Source of the DNA: Verrucomicrobiota bacterium
Lineage (GTDB): Bacteria > Verrucomicrobiota > Verrucomicrobiia > Limisphaerales > VHDF01
Direction: 5' to 3'
DNA: 46,897 bases
Assembly: GCA_016871495.1 (NCBI GenBank)
Contig: VHDF01000035.1
Span: 1-46,897 of the forward strand
Under the pieces are notes generated by a model that saw nothing but the letters and a program-made list of their open reading frames with translations, ran no database searches and had not been told where the DNA came from. Below are positions 22,714 to 31,877 of this stretch, one piece after another. The position numbers and the translations under genes were made by a program. The stretch's first letter is position 1, and every line of letters begins with the position of its first letter.

Positions 22714-25521
22714 TTAGCGCGTGCGGTAAAACCTCTGTGCACCGCTGATCGCCTCGCTCAACGGGCTGCTGCCGCCCGTCGCTTTCCACGGGCCGGTAAC
22801 GTCCGGGGCGGATTCCAGCGTGCCCGTGTATTCGATGACGATATTACCTCCGGCCAGCTTGACCGAGGTAATCTTGCCGCCCACCGGGGGCACGTCCAAT
22901 TTTTGTGATTCGTCCCGGGCTTGGAACGCTTTGAGGCCGACCGCTTCGTTCTTGCTGTCGTTCAGCAGAACTTTGGTGCCCACTTTGTCCACCAGGAACC
23001 ACTCGACGTTCGCGCCGCCGCCGCCTTCGTACCAAATCAGGCGCAACGGATACACGCCCGCCACCGCGACGTTGAATGAGAAGATCGTGTCCGCCGCGCC
23101 ACGACCGCCGTTGAAGATACCTAAAATGGGGGCGTTGGCATCGCGCTGCGTGGCAGGGGTGACTTTGAAACCATCATCGCTATTCACGCCCATGCGATAA
23201 ATCCCTGGCTTGGCGAACTCGACGAAGGCAATGATTTCCTGGGTCAGGTTGTCCGTGCTACCGGTATCGCCTGGAATGCCGGGGATCGGTTTGTCTTCGA
23301 AGCCATTGCCGGCGCTGAAGTTGCCCACCGCTCCAGGAGCGTCCTGGTTGTAGTTGACCACGTCCGTCTCCACAGAGGTTTTGGGGTTGGCAACGTTGGC
23401 TCCACCCACGGTTCCGGCGATTTGATTCTCGCCCCGGTTGTCATCGTTGCTCAACCCATCCGCAGATTGGAATGTGCGAATTTTGAAGCCGCGAGTTTGG
23501 CCCGAGCCAAGCTTGGTGCCGATCGCGACGGGCAGAGTGGTGTAATTCGCCACGGTGAAGCTGAACGCGCGCGTGAGCGTTTGCGCGGGCGTGCCGTGGT
23601 TGAAGGTCAGTTCCACGTTGTGCTGCGAGTTTGGCGGGAACAATCCGGGATTGGGATAAACGATGCGCGTGGTCTCACCCGAACGAGTGACGGTCGGTTT
23701 CACGTCGGCTCCGTCGAATTTCATTTTGACGGATTTCTCGTCCACCTTGCTGTTGGCGCTGTCCGCAAGCTCGACAATCACATCCGTGTCCGCCGCCGCA
23801 TTGTTGTCCCCGCCCGCTGGAATGACGGTTTTGGCGATCGGTGCCGCGGCGCCCGAGGCCGACCGGTAGGACTTCGGACCGCCGTCGCCGTTGATCAACG
23901 ACTTGGCCCCCGCAGCATTAAGAATGAACCACTCAATGTTTGCGCCGCCGCCGCCCTCTTGCCAGGCGGTGCGGAACGCGTAAGTACCCGCCTTTTCAAC
24001 CACAAAATCGAAGATGGTATCCGAGGCGCCACGGCCGCCATCGAACTGTCCGAGGATGAGCGAGAATTTGTCCCGCGGATCCCCGGCCGAAACCGTCGTG
24101 CGGAAACCGTCATCGCTGTTCACCCCCATGCGAACGCGCCCGGCCGGAAGCGTGATGAAGGTGAGCGCTTCGGCTGCAATGCCGTCGGTACTACCTTCGA
24201 CGCCGGGAATACCCGGCATTTGCAGGTCCGGCGTGAATGCGCCGTTATTCTCGTCCGCCGACTGGCTGAGATTGATCACGTCTTCGATCTCGAATTGAAT
24301 CAATGCACTCGGCGCGGCGCTCAATGGTTTGCCCGGACCTTTGGCGTTGCCTTGGGCGCTGGCGTCGGCCTGGTTGGGCAGAAGCTGGCCATCGGCTCCG
24401 AAAAGCGCACCTGCAAGCGTGTCTTCGATCCTCTTAATGGTGTTGTCCTGGTTGGCCGCGTTCTGGAAGATATTCCACACGAAGCCGGGCTGGCCGGTAT
24501 TCGGTGTCACCGCCCAGGCCGCGGGCACGAGCGCATATCGGGCCACGGTGAAATTCCACGATTTGCTCGTCGTGGCCCCGGTGTTGTTTTTGTACTCAAT
24601 GGTCGCACTGTGCTGGGATCCCGGCGCGAAGATCGAACCAGGTTGATACTCGACGAAAATCACGCCGCCATCCTTGGTCGTTTTGGGCGTCACCTGGGCC
24701 CCGTCCACGGTCAATTTCACGGACGCTTCGTCGAGCGTGGTCGTGCCGTTGACAAACACACCGCCGACGGCGGAGTCATACGCCGCGGCGGACGCACCTT
24801 CCGCAGGCACCGGCGCAAAAACCAGCGCTGAAGGCCGACCGTCATCCACCGGCGACTCCGGAATATTTTGCGCGGGCGGGCCGTACCGGGCGAGTTGCAG
24901 GACGAATGCGTCCAGTCCGATGCCATCTTCGCGCTGGAACATGCGCACCGTGTAGGTGCCCGCCTTCAGGGTCCAAAGCATGGGGTTGCCGCCTGCATCT
25001 CCGCTGACGAGTTCCGCACCGCCGTCGCCGTCCCAACCAGCGCCTTGATTCAGGTCGGCGAAGTTGCCGTTCTGCGGCAAAGGAGCTTTGCGAAACCAAT
25101 CTGCGTTTGCGCCGCCCTCGCCATCCTTGAGTTCATCGATGGACACATACATGGAGTCGCTCGCGCCATCGAAGCCAATCGTCCGCAGCCACATGCGATA
25201 CTGGCCCGGCACGCTGATCTTCACCTTGTAATCCATTGTGGGGCCGGCGTCCTTGGCATCCGCATTATTCCGGTTCTGGCCACTATCCGGAGTGACTTCC
25301 ATGTATTTGCCTCCCCGAGCGTTGCGGTAAGCATGGCCTGGGTCTTCGTCCGGAATGATTTTCCAGACATGGTCGTCATCGGAATTATTCCGTTTGTCGA
25401 AATGTTCCGCTTCTACGACAACGACGCCACCAACTTCCTTGTAAACGGCTGCCTCGATGCCAAAGCCAAAGCCGCCGGCGAGCAAGACAATGAGGAGGGA
25501 TCTCAACAGGTATTGACGCAT
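22714..25521 (-). CDS. large secreted protein with CBM6-like and two PA14-like units
   Basis: A 935-residue protein with a signal peptide (LLIVLLAGGFGFGIEA). Residues about 25-215 resemble a CBM6/malectin-like sugar-binding sandwich (VVVEAEHFDKR, then GKYMEVTPDSG and AGTYTVRMFQREDGIGLDAF). Two long units follow (about 222-560 and 575-885) that repeat the same pattern: an Ig-like segment (SVKLTVDGAQVTP; SVKMKFDGADVKP), then a PA14-like segment (MGVNSDDGF, GGRGASDTIF or GGRGAADTIF, EGGGGANIEWF or EGGGGANVEWF). The tail NIVIEYTGTLESAPDVTGPW ... QRFYRTR is a module often seen at the end of secreted verrucomicrobial proteins. Surface carbohydrate binding is inferred. No catalytic site was seen. 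Confidence 0.85.
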   Translation of the reverse strand: MRQYLLRSLLIVLLAGGFGFGIEAAVYKEVGGVVVVEAEHFDKRNNSDDDHVWKIIPDEDPGHAYRNARGGKYMEVTPDSGQNRNNADAKDAGPTMDYKVKISVPGQYRMWLRTIGFDGASDSMYVSIDELKDGEGGANADWFRKAPLPQNGNFADLNQGAGWDGDGGAELVSGDAGGNPMLWTLKAGTYTVRMFQREDGIGLDAFVLQLARYGPPAQNIPESPVDDGRPSALVFAPVPAEGASAAAYDSAVGGVFVNGTTTLDEASVKLTVDGAQVTPKTTKDGGVIFVEYQPGSIFAPGSQHSATIEYKNNTGATTSKSWNFTVARYALVPAAWAVTPNTGQPGFVWNIFQNAANQDNTIKRIEDTLAGALFGADGQLLPNQADASAQGNAKGPGKPLSAAPSALIQFEIEDVINLSQSADENNGAFTPDLQMPGIPGVEGSTDGIAAEALTFITLPAGRVRMGVNSDDGFRTTVSAGDPRDKFSLILGQFDGGRGASDTIFDFVVEKAGTYAFRTAWQEGGGGANIEWFILNAAGAKSLINGDGGPKSYRSASGAAAPIAKTVIPAGGDNNAAADTDVIVELADSANSKVDEKSVKMKFDGADVKPTVTRSGETTRIVYPNPGLFPPNSQHNVELTFNHGTPAQTLTRAFSFTVANYTTLPVAIGTKLGSGQTRGFKIRTFQSADGLSNDDNRGENQIAGTVGGANVANPKTSVETDVVNYNQDAPGAVGNFSAGNGFEDKPIPGIPGDTGSTDNLTQEIIAFVEFAKPGIYRMGVNSDDGFKVTPATQRDANAPILGIFNGGRGAADTIFSFNVAVAGVYPLRLIWYEGGGGANVEWFLVDKVGTKVLLNDSKNEAVGLKAFQARDESQKLDVPPVGGKITSVKLAGGNIVIEYTGTLESAPDVTGPWKATGGSSPLSEAISGAQRFYRTR

Positions 25522-25947
25522 AGCTACAATGTGGTTTTCGCCTGGTCAGCCTGGCGGCTGCGTCCACCGAACACACAGGCACACGCCCATGCACGACAAC
25601 GCCGTCAACAGGGTGAACCAAGCTGGATTAGATCGAATTGGGTCAAGTGAACCGAACCCTAGTTCTAAAAAAAGCAAGCAAAATCTGTGACTATCTTGCG
25701 ACTTGAATCATTGCCGAGCCGTGGCAAACGTAGATGCGTGCTCCGCCTTCGTCACGGCCTAAGCGCTCCACGTCAGCAAGGGATGTGGAAGCGGCAATCT
25801 TTCTTTCGCAATGAAGGCATGCCTACAAGACACCGTAAAGATGTCATGAAATTACGCATTTTTTAACCTCAAAGTGAAAGTGTGTGCCGCACGCTAATGT
25901 TCTGGGTCTCTGTCGCCAAGGAACTCCTTCCTCTCCCTGCGAAGAAT

Positions 25948-26058
25948 GAGTGGGGAGAGGACCGAGGAGAGGGGTTGGCTGAGCATTCCCCTCTCTCCGG
26001 CTCTCTCCCCACTCGTGCCTCGCGGGGCGAGAGGGAAAGCGGTGTGATGCCCGTGCTC
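25948..26058. repeat. dispersed repeat D, copy 1, with large imperfect hairpin
   Basis: The segment 25978-26058 recurs at 46601-46681 with only a few differences. In this copy an upstream 27-base stretch (25948-25974, starting GAGTGGGGAGAG) is the near-perfect reverse complement of 25988-26014 (three mismatches), so the region can form a long stem. It is noncoding and of unknown role. Confidence 0.75.
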
Positions 26059-26272
26059 TGCAGGGTTGATTCATCTGCTTGTTGGGGTGGTGGGGCTGCG
26101 GCGTTGGTGAGGCCGCTTTGCGTCAGATGGCTTTCGCCGACGTGCCGGGTGGCGTGGGAACGACCACCGCCCGGCGTCTGGCGCGAAGGCCAGCGGTTTA
26201 TTCATTCTCCTTGGAGCGGTCCGCGTAGGCTGGCTCCAGTCCGGCTTCGCCTCTGCGAGGCTACGCCGGGAC

Positions 26273-26305
26273 AGGCTTCGTTCTCGCTCCGCTCCGAACG
26301 AAGCC
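26273..26305 (-). terminator. hairpin immediately after tmRNA
   Basis: On the minus strand GGCTTCGTTC and GAACGAAGCC form a stem directly after the encoded CCA of ssrA, with a 12-base loop. No T-tract follows, so this is a candidate terminator or processing signal only. Confidence 0.45.
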
Positions 26306-26659
26306 TGGTGGAGGCGGCGGGAGTTGAACCCGCGTCCCTGACAGACGAACCAGCCGCGACTACATGCTTAGTCCGGGCAGATTCTCGGCTGATGGCTGGC
26401 GCCCGAACTCGAAGCCACCGACCCAGTCAGCATGAAATGTTTTCAGATGTCCACGCGCTGTCTCCGCGTCCATCCTAACCGACTGTTGCGTTCGTCCCCC
26501 GTAGCCGGTGTCCAGGGGCGAACGTCGCGACGGCTTTAGGCCGCGAGTGCCATTTCTTCGTTGGCTTATGATTTTTGGTCCGATGATTTACGAGGCCCAC
26601 GAACCATCCTCGGCATGCCGCCTCTGGCGCGTTTCCCAGGTCGAAACCAGTACGCCCCC
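26306..26659 (-). ncRNA. ssrA: transfer-messenger RNA (tmRNA)
   Basis: A 354-nt one-piece tmRNA that rescues stalled ribosomes with SmpB. The 5' end GGGGGCG (26659-26653) pairs with 3' CGCCTCC (26316-26310), including the G3-U70 pair recognised by alanyl-tRNA synthetase. The discriminator A and CCA are encoded. The 5' part reads TACTGGTTTCGACC and the 3' part has a TTCAACT T-loop on a CGGG/CCCG stem. The tag frame runs 26565-26536: GCC AAC GAA GAA ATG GCA CTC GCG GCC TAA, giving ANEEMALAA. The LAA end is the normal ClpXP signal. The tag of nine residues is at the short end for bacteria. Confidence 0.96.
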
Positions 26660-26678
26660 AGCTCAAGCGAGCAGCAAC

Positions 26679-26707
26679 ACTATGTAGCCAGACCCCCGCC
26701 AGGTCAA
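26679..26707 (-). promoter_or_regulatory. sigma70-type promoter of ssrA
   Basis: On the minus strand TTGACC (26707-26702), a 17-base spacer and CATAGT (26684-26679) match the -35/-10 consensus at 5 and 4 of 6 positions. Transcription would start about a dozen bases before the mature tmRNA 5' end, leaving a short leader for RNase P. The right edge of the -35 box overlaps the left target duplication of the inserted MITE (26706-26714). Confidence 0.65.
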
Positions 26708-26714
26708 CCCCGAG

Positions 26715-27015
26715 CCGCCGTTCTCATCTTGCCCCCGTGCATCCCAAAGTGGCCTGTCGTGTGGCGCAGGCTGCCCAGCCCGCCGTATCGCCGAAGGCCC
26801 GTCGGCCCGGCGGGTGAAGAACTAGGCCCTTCCACGCTCTCCACGCGCCGGGTTCCCTTCGTCGCCCCGCAGGCTGGGCAGCCTGCGAAACAGCAGACAG
26901 GGCTGTCTGCGTTACCAAGACAACCCGGTCACCGACAACCTGTGGAAGCACCGATCTTGCCCCAGAGCGCGGCGGGTCTTCGACCCAGCCGCGCTCCTCA
27001 AAATGAGAATGGCTG
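26715..27015. mobile_element. MITE copy 1 with nested insertion of repeat A
   Basis: Terminal inverted repeats of about 17 bp: left 26715-26731 (CCGCCGTTCTCATCTTG), right 26999-27015 (reverse complement CAGCCATTCTCATTTTG). A perfect 9-bp direct repeat AACCCCGAG lies immediately outside on both sides (26706-26714 and 27016-27024), as expected of a target duplication. Just inside the right end is a strong hairpin (26965-26996; arms GAGCGCGGC and GCCGCGCTC plus an inner GGGTC/GACCC). The second member is at 32096-32218. Repeat A (26736-26953) sits inside it. No transposase: a non-autonomous element. It separates ssrA from the divergent metallopeptidase gene. Confidence 0.85.
26736..26953 (+). 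repeat. structured repeat A, copy 2, nested in the MITE
   Basis: 218 bp closely similar to 17763-17983. A 10-bp direct repeat ATCTTGCCCC flanks it exactly (26726-26735 and 26954-26963), consistent with insertion into the older MITE and duplication of the target. The ends are loosely inverted (CGTGCATCC left; reverse complement CGGTGCTTCC right), and both begin with CG. It is noncoding and highly structured. Confidence 0.8.
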
Positions 27016-27070
27016 AACCCCGAGGGAATTTGCTCGCAGCCAGGGGGTTCACTGGTTAGTTCTGAAGTGG

Positions 27071-30007
27071 ATGTTTCACCCCCAGGCACTCCTCGTTTAT
27101 CTCCTTGGATTCGTCACGGCCGGATGCTCAACCGCAGCGCATGCTGAGACGGACGCCGTCCGTGCAGGCGAAGGGTTGAGAACCCAGGAGGACAAGGGCA
27201 AGTACGGCCGGCGAGTCACCCATGCTATCGAGGGATGGAAAGTTCTCGTCCACGAACGCCTGCCGGTCGAGGAGCCCGATGCCACCCGGAAGGCGCTCGA
27301 ACTCCTCGGCGCTCAATTGAAGGAAATCACCCGGGTTGTTCCCGAACCGGCTCTCACCCGATTGCGCGAGGTGCAGTTGTGGATGTCGCCCGAGTATCCC
27401 GGATTCCGAGCGGGAGCCGAGTATCATCCGGACGCCGGGTGGTTGCGTGCGAATGGGCGGGACCCGGCAATGGCCAAGCAGGTGGAATTTTCCAGTGTGC
27501 GAAATTTCGAGGCCGAAACGCTGCGCATGCCGAATTTCGCTCTGCACGAACTCGCGCATGCGTTTCACGATCGGGTGCTGGAAGGAGGTTTTCAGAACGC
27601 GTCGATTCAATCTGCCTTCGAACGCGCCCAAGCCAGCAAATCCTACGAGCGGGTGGAAAGGTTCTTCGGCCCCGGCCGCGCCAATACTTTCGAGCGCGCT
27701 TACGCCATGAACACTCCGCAGGAGTATTTTGCAGAATCCACCGAAGCCTATTTCTCCAGAAACGACTTTTTTCCTTTCACACGGGAGGAATTGAAAAGGC
27801 ATGACCCCGAGATGGAACGGTTGCTCGGACGGCTCTGGGCGCTTGCACCCGTTGTGAACACTCGCCCAGCCCCAGCCGCCGCAGCCTCGGCGGAGCCGCC
27901 CTACCAGCGCATGAATTTCGGTCCGGCCCTTTTCTGGACCTATCAAGTCGCTCCCGGGAACATCGCTCAAAAGGGGATTGCCGTCCGGCTCGATGTTGGT
28001 CCCGGAGGGGTGAGCAATGGAAAGGCGTGGATGATTTACGAGCACGACACGATGCGAGTCGCGGCGGCGACCACCGGGGCATTTGTCGATTGGAAAGGCA
28101 TCGGTTTCGACGGCAGTCATGGCACTCACACGGGCTTGAGTGGTGACCGCCACTGGGTGAATCCCGACGCTCCCGGCTGGGCTTCCCCGGGAGGGAGTTG
28201 GGAGGATGCCCGCCTCGTTGGGCGGGACGGAAGGCGCTACGGACCCCTGCCGCGGGATTGGACTCGGTTCGAAGGTCTGTATCTGCATGGGAACCGCGTG
28301 GTGTTGTCCGCCAAGATTCATGGGGTCCGCGTCCTGGAGTCTCCCGATTGGATCGAGACATCACCGCAACCGGTCTTCACGCGCACGTTCAATGTGGGAG
28401 CCTGGTCAGGTTCCTTGCGGTTGAGAATCGCGCCCGACTCGGTGCGAGTGGTTTTGACTGGCGCCGGATCGCTGCGGCGGCAAGAAGGATTCTGGTTTGC
28501 AGACCTTCCCGGAGGCGCCAAAGCGCGACTTTGGATGACCCGAGGGGACGCCTTGACGCTTGACGCCTTGACGAAGTTGCCGGACGCCGAACGTGGATTC
28601 GACCTGGAACCCCTGACCAGGGGCGGTCCGGCTCAGGAGGCGACTGAAACCTTGACCACCTCGGAGCCGGCGAGAGGTTCGAGTCCCTTTGCCGTGGATG
28701 TGTTTCCGTTGCCCGTGGGGAATCCCTGGAGCAGTTGGATGCGTCCAGGAGGGTTTGATTTCACGCCGGATGGCCGGGCGGCCATGGTGGCGACATGGAA
28801 TGGGGATGTGTGGCGTGTGGACGGGCTCACGGCTGAAGCTCCGGCTCCGCTGCGATGGCGGCGTGTGGCCCGCGGATTGTTCCAGCCGCTGGGGGTGAAG
28901 TTTCGGGGTGACGACTTGTTCGTGACCTGCCGGGATCAACTCGTTCGATTGAGGGATCTGAATGGCGACGGGGAGATGGATTTTTTGGAGAACTTCAACA
29001 GCGACCATCAAGTGACCGAGCACTTCCACGAGTTCGCCATGGGACTGCAGACTGATGCGGCGGGGAATTTCTACTACGCCAAGTCAGGTCGGCACGCCCT
29101 GGATTCGGTGGTGCCTCACCACGGCACGCTGCTTCGAGTGAGTGCGGACGGGATGGGAACGGTGATCCTTGCCACGGGATTTCGCGCGGCCAACGGGGTT
29201 TGCCTCAACGAGGACGGCACTTTCTTCGTGACGGATCAGGAGGGATTCTGGACGCCGAAGAACCGGATCAACCGCGTCAGGGCCGGTGGTTTTTATGGAA
29301 ATATGTTCGGCTTCACCAGCGTCACGAACACTTCCGATACGGCGATGGAACCGCCGATGATCTGGGTGACCAACGCGAAGGATCGGAGTCCGGCCGAGCT
29401 CGTTTGGGTGCCGCCTGGAGTGTGGGGATCGCTGGGAGGTTCTTTGTTGGAATTGAGTTATGGAACGGGACGCATTTATGCGATCCCCCACGAGGAGGTG
29501 GAAGGGCATTGGCAAGGCGCGATCTGCGAACTGCCGATGCCGGCGTTTCCCACCGGTGTGATGAGGGGCCGGTTTGGACAAGACGGGGCACTCTACGCTT
29601 GCGGGCTGTTTGGGTGGGCGGGCAACGCGCCTGCTCCGGGTGGATTCTATCGCGTGCGCCGCGGCAGCCAACCCGCGCACGTGCCTCTCAAGGTTCACGC
29701 GAGGCAGGGGGGATTATCGATCACTTTCAGCGATGCTTTCGATCCGGCCAGTGTTCAGCCCGATGCGTTTGCCCTGAAAGTGTGGTCCCTGCGGCGCACG
29801 GCGAATTACGGGTCCAAACATTTTGACGAACGTTCGGTGGACATCACCGGAGCGAAGTTGGGGAAGGATGGGCGGGTGATTGAACTCAAGATTCCGGATT
29901 TGGCACCCACGCAATGCTACGAGCTCAAGATCCAGTTGAGCGGCGTGGATGGCGGCAAAGTGGATCGTTCCCTCCACGGGACGATCCATCGATTGTCACC
30001 GAAATGA
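27071..30007 (+). CDS. lipoprotein: HExxH metallopeptidase fused to DUF6797-like domain and beta-propeller
   Basis: A 978-residue protein starting with a lipoprotein signal (VYLLGFVTAGC, Cys about 19). Residues about 40-255 look like a zinc metallopeptidase: HELAHAFH puts HExxH at 159-163, and NTPQEYFAESTEAYF (about 215-229) could supply the third ligand, as in gluzincins related to anthrax lethal factor. Residues about 275-420 (NFGPALFWTYQV, KGIGFDGSHGTHTG) match the domain I remember as DUF6797. Residues about 560-870 form a sorbosone-dehydrogenase-like propeller (FDFTPDGRAAMVATWNGDVW). The end is an Ig-like module. No CxxCH heme site. The ATG has a GAAG upstream. Convergent with glnS, with 1 base between the stops. 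Substrate unknown. Confidence 0.8.
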   Translation: MFHPQALLVYLLGFVTAGCSTAAHAETDAVRAGEGLRTQEDKGKYGRRVTHAIEGWKVLVHERLPVEEPDATRKALELLGAQLKEITRVVPEPALTRLREVQLWMSPEYPGFRAGAEYHPDAGWLRANGRDPAMAKQVEFSSVRNFEAETLRMPNFALHELAHAFHDRVLEGGFQNASIQSAFERAQASKSYERVERFFGPGRANTFERAYAMNTPQEYFAESTEAYFSRNDFFPFTREELKRHDPEMERLLGRLWALAPVVNTRPAPAAAASAEPPYQRMNFGPALFWTYQVAPGNIAQKGIAVRLDVGPGGVSNGKAWMIYEHDTMRVAAATTGAFVDWKGIGFDGSHGTHTGLSGDRHWVNPDAPGWASPGGSWEDARLVGRDGRRYGPLPRDWTRFEGLYLHGNRVVLSAKIHGVRVLESPDWIETSPQPVFTRTFNVGAWSGSLRLRIAPDSVRVVLTGAGSLRRQEGFWFADLPGGAKARLWMTRGDALTLDALTKLPDAERGFDLEPLTRGGPAQEATETLTTSEPARGSSPFAVDVFPLPVGNPWSSWMRPGGFDFTPDGRAAMVATWNGDVWRVDGLTAEAPAPLRWRRVARGLFQPLGVKFRGDDLFVTCRDQLVRLRDLNGDGEMDFLENFNSDHQVTEHFHEFAMGLQTDAAGNFYYAKSGRHALDSVVPHHGTLLRVSADGMGTVILATGFRAANGVCLNEDGTFFVTDQEGFWTPKNRINRVRAGGFYGNMFGFTSVTNTSDTAMEPPMIWVTNAKDRSPAELVWVPPGVWGSLGGSLLELSYGTGRIYAIPHEEVEGHWQGAICELPMPAFPTGVMRGRFGQDGALYACGLFGWAGNAPAPGGFYRVRRGSQPAHVPLKVHARQGGLSITFSDAFDPASVQPDAFALKVWSLRRTANYGSKHFDERSVDITGAKLGKDGRVIELKIPDLAPTQCYELKIQLSGVDGGKVDRSLHGTIHRLSPK

Positions 30008-30008
30008 C

Positions 30009-31733
30009 TCAGCCTTTGTGGGCTTCTTTGGTCCAGGTGTCTTTGAGCGTGATCGTTCGATTGAACACGGGTCGGCCTTGATGAGTCTGCGCCGGATCGC
30101 GGAAGAAGTAGCCGAGGCGTTCGAACTGGCAGTAGGTTTCTTCACCCGCCTGGGCCAGGGAGGGTTCCACCCAGGCCTGGGTGGTTTCCAGCGAGGCGGG
30201 ATTCAAGTGTTCCCGAAAATCCTGTCCCTCCGCGTCGGGCAGTTCGGCTTTGAAAAGGCGATCGTAGAGCCGGACTTCGGCGGGCGAGGCATGGGCAGCG
30301 CTGACCCAGTGGATCGTGCTTTTGACCTTGCGTCCCGCCGTCGGGCCGCCTGACTTGCTGCCGAGATCCGCCGAGCATCGAAGTTCCACCACGCGGCCTG
30401 CTGGGTCTTTCACCACCTCGTCGCAGCGAATGATATAAGCGTACTTCAGCCGCACCTCGCCGCCCGGGCGAAGGCGGAAAAACTTGGGAGGCGGATTCTC
30501 CATGAAATCGCCCTGTTCGATCCACAGTTCGCGCCCGAACGGCAGTTCGCGGGTGCCGGCGGCCGGATCCTCGGGATTGTTGATGGCGGACATCATTTCC
30601 GAGCGATCTTCCGGCCAATTCGTCAGGACCACCTTGAGCGGGCGCAGGACGGCCAGTCGTCGCACTGCCCGGGCGTTCAAGTCTTCGCGGATGCTGTGCT
30701 CGAACAGGGCGATGTCGGTGATGCTGTTGAATTTCGTGACCCCGATGCGGGCGCAGAAGTGGCGGATCGCGGAAGCCGGGACACCCCGGCGGCGGAGCCC
30801 GGCGAGGGTGGGCATGCGGGGATCGTCCCAGCCCGAGACGCGCTTCTCCTCCACGAGTTGCAACAGTTTGCGTTTGCTGGTGAGCGTGTAGCCCAAGCTC
30901 AAGCGCGCGAACTCGTATTGCCGGGGCATCGGACGGGGGACATTCAACTGGTCCAGGATCCAATCGTAGAGCGGACGATGGACCTCGAACTCGAGGGTGC
31001 AGATGGAATGGGTGATGCGCTCGACGCTGTCGCTCAAACAGTGGGCGTAGTCGTACATGGGATAAATGCACCAAGCCGCGCCCGTGCGGTGATGCTCCGC
31101 GTGGCGGATGCGGTAGAGGGCTGGATCCCGCAGATGAAGATTGGGCGAAGCCATGTCGATCTTCGCGCGCAATGTTTTGGCTCCGTCGGGGAATTCGCCC
31201 GCCTTCATCCGGCGGAACAAATCCAGGTTTTCGGCCACGGAACGATCGCGGTAGGGGCTGTCTTGACCGGGCCGGTCGGGAGCACCCCGGTGTTCGATCA
31301 TTTTGTCCGGCGAAAGATCGCAGACGTAAGCCTTCCCGGCTTCGATGAGTCGCTCCGCGTAGTCATACAATCGTTGAAAATAGTCGGACGCGTAGAAGGG
31401 TTGTGGCATCGCTCCCTCGCTCTTGGCAAGGCCCAGCACTTGATCGGCCCAACCTTCGATCAGCCAACGGACATCCCGTGTGATGGATTCGACATACTCC
31501 GTGTCTTCGCGGGTTGGATTGGTGTCATCCATCCGCAAGTGGCAGAGGCCACCAAACTCCCGGGCGATGCCAAAATTGAGGCAGATTGATTTCGCGTGGC
31601 CGATGTGAAGGTAGCCGTTGGGCTCCGGGGGAAACCGCGTGCGGGGAGCTTGAAAACGCCCGGCCGCCAAGTCCGCGGCGACGATGGCTCGGATGAAGTC
31701 GGACGGCGCGGGTGAGGTGGGGGCGTCGGTCAT
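30009..31733 (-). CDS. glnS: glutaminyl-tRNA synthetase
   Basis: A 574-residue class I synthetase that charges tRNA-Gln directly. Visible: the HIGH motif in [29 protein letters not shown], the [20 protein letters not shown] segment and the second signature as TLTSKRKL (MSKRK in E. coli). After it come [17 protein letters not shown] and the C-terminal anticodon-binding beta-barrels. Length is close to E. coli GlnRS (about 554). Its presence implies direct glutaminylation; whether GatCAB is also present cannot be judged here. Confidence 0.97.
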   Translation of the reverse strand: MTDAPTSPAPSDFIRAIVAADLAAGRFQAPRTRFPPEPNGYLHIGHAKSICLNFGIAREFGGLCHLRMDDTNPTREDTEYVESITRDVRWLIEGWADQVLGLAKSEGAMPQPFYASDYFQRLYDYAERLIEAGKAYVCDLSPDKMIEHRGAPDRPGQDSPYRDRSVAENLDLFRRMKAGEFPDGAKTLRAKIDMASPNLHLRDPALYRIRHAEHHRTGAAWCIYPMYDYAHCLSDSVERITHSICTLEFEVHRPLYDWILDQLNVPRPMPRQYEFARLSLGYTLTSKRKLLQLVEEKRVSGWDDPRMPTLAGLRRRGVPASAIRHFCARIGVTKFNSITDIALFEHSIREDLNARAVRRLAVLRPLKVVLTNWPEDRSEMMSAINNPEDPAAGTRELPFGRELWIEQGDFMENPPPKFFRLRPGGEVRLKYAYIIRCDEVVKDPAGRVVELRCSADLGSKSGGPTAGRKVKSTIHWVSAAHASPAEVRLYDRLFKAELPDAEGQDFREHLNPASLETTQAWVEPSLAQAGEETYCQFERLGYFFRDPAQTHQGRPVFNRTITLKDTWTKEAHKG

Positions 31734-31877
31734 GGGTGGAGTTTGGGGCGTGCCGGGAGGGCTGGCAAATCGGGAAATCCCAAGAACGCTTGCCCTGAAC
31801 GGCCAAATTCCCGAAGGTCTCCCCGCCGGATGAGGACCGGGGGGCCCGCATCGAGCTCCGATCGAAGGCGAAGAAAA

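Larger units (their letters stand above)
25522..26305. other. gene-free region between PA14-like gene and ssrA
   Basis: About 780 bases. It should hold the promoter of the minus-strand PA14-like gene near its left side (an A-rich patch lies at 25660-25690, but no convincing hexamers). The middle holds repeat D (25978-26058) inside a large imperfect hairpin, and the right end holds the hairpin after ssrA. No supported gene. Confidence 0.6.

Noticed and set aside
25882-26478. 198-codon plus-strand open frame
   Set aside because: It crosses repeat D, a hairpin and the antisense of ssrA, and has no protein-like pattern.
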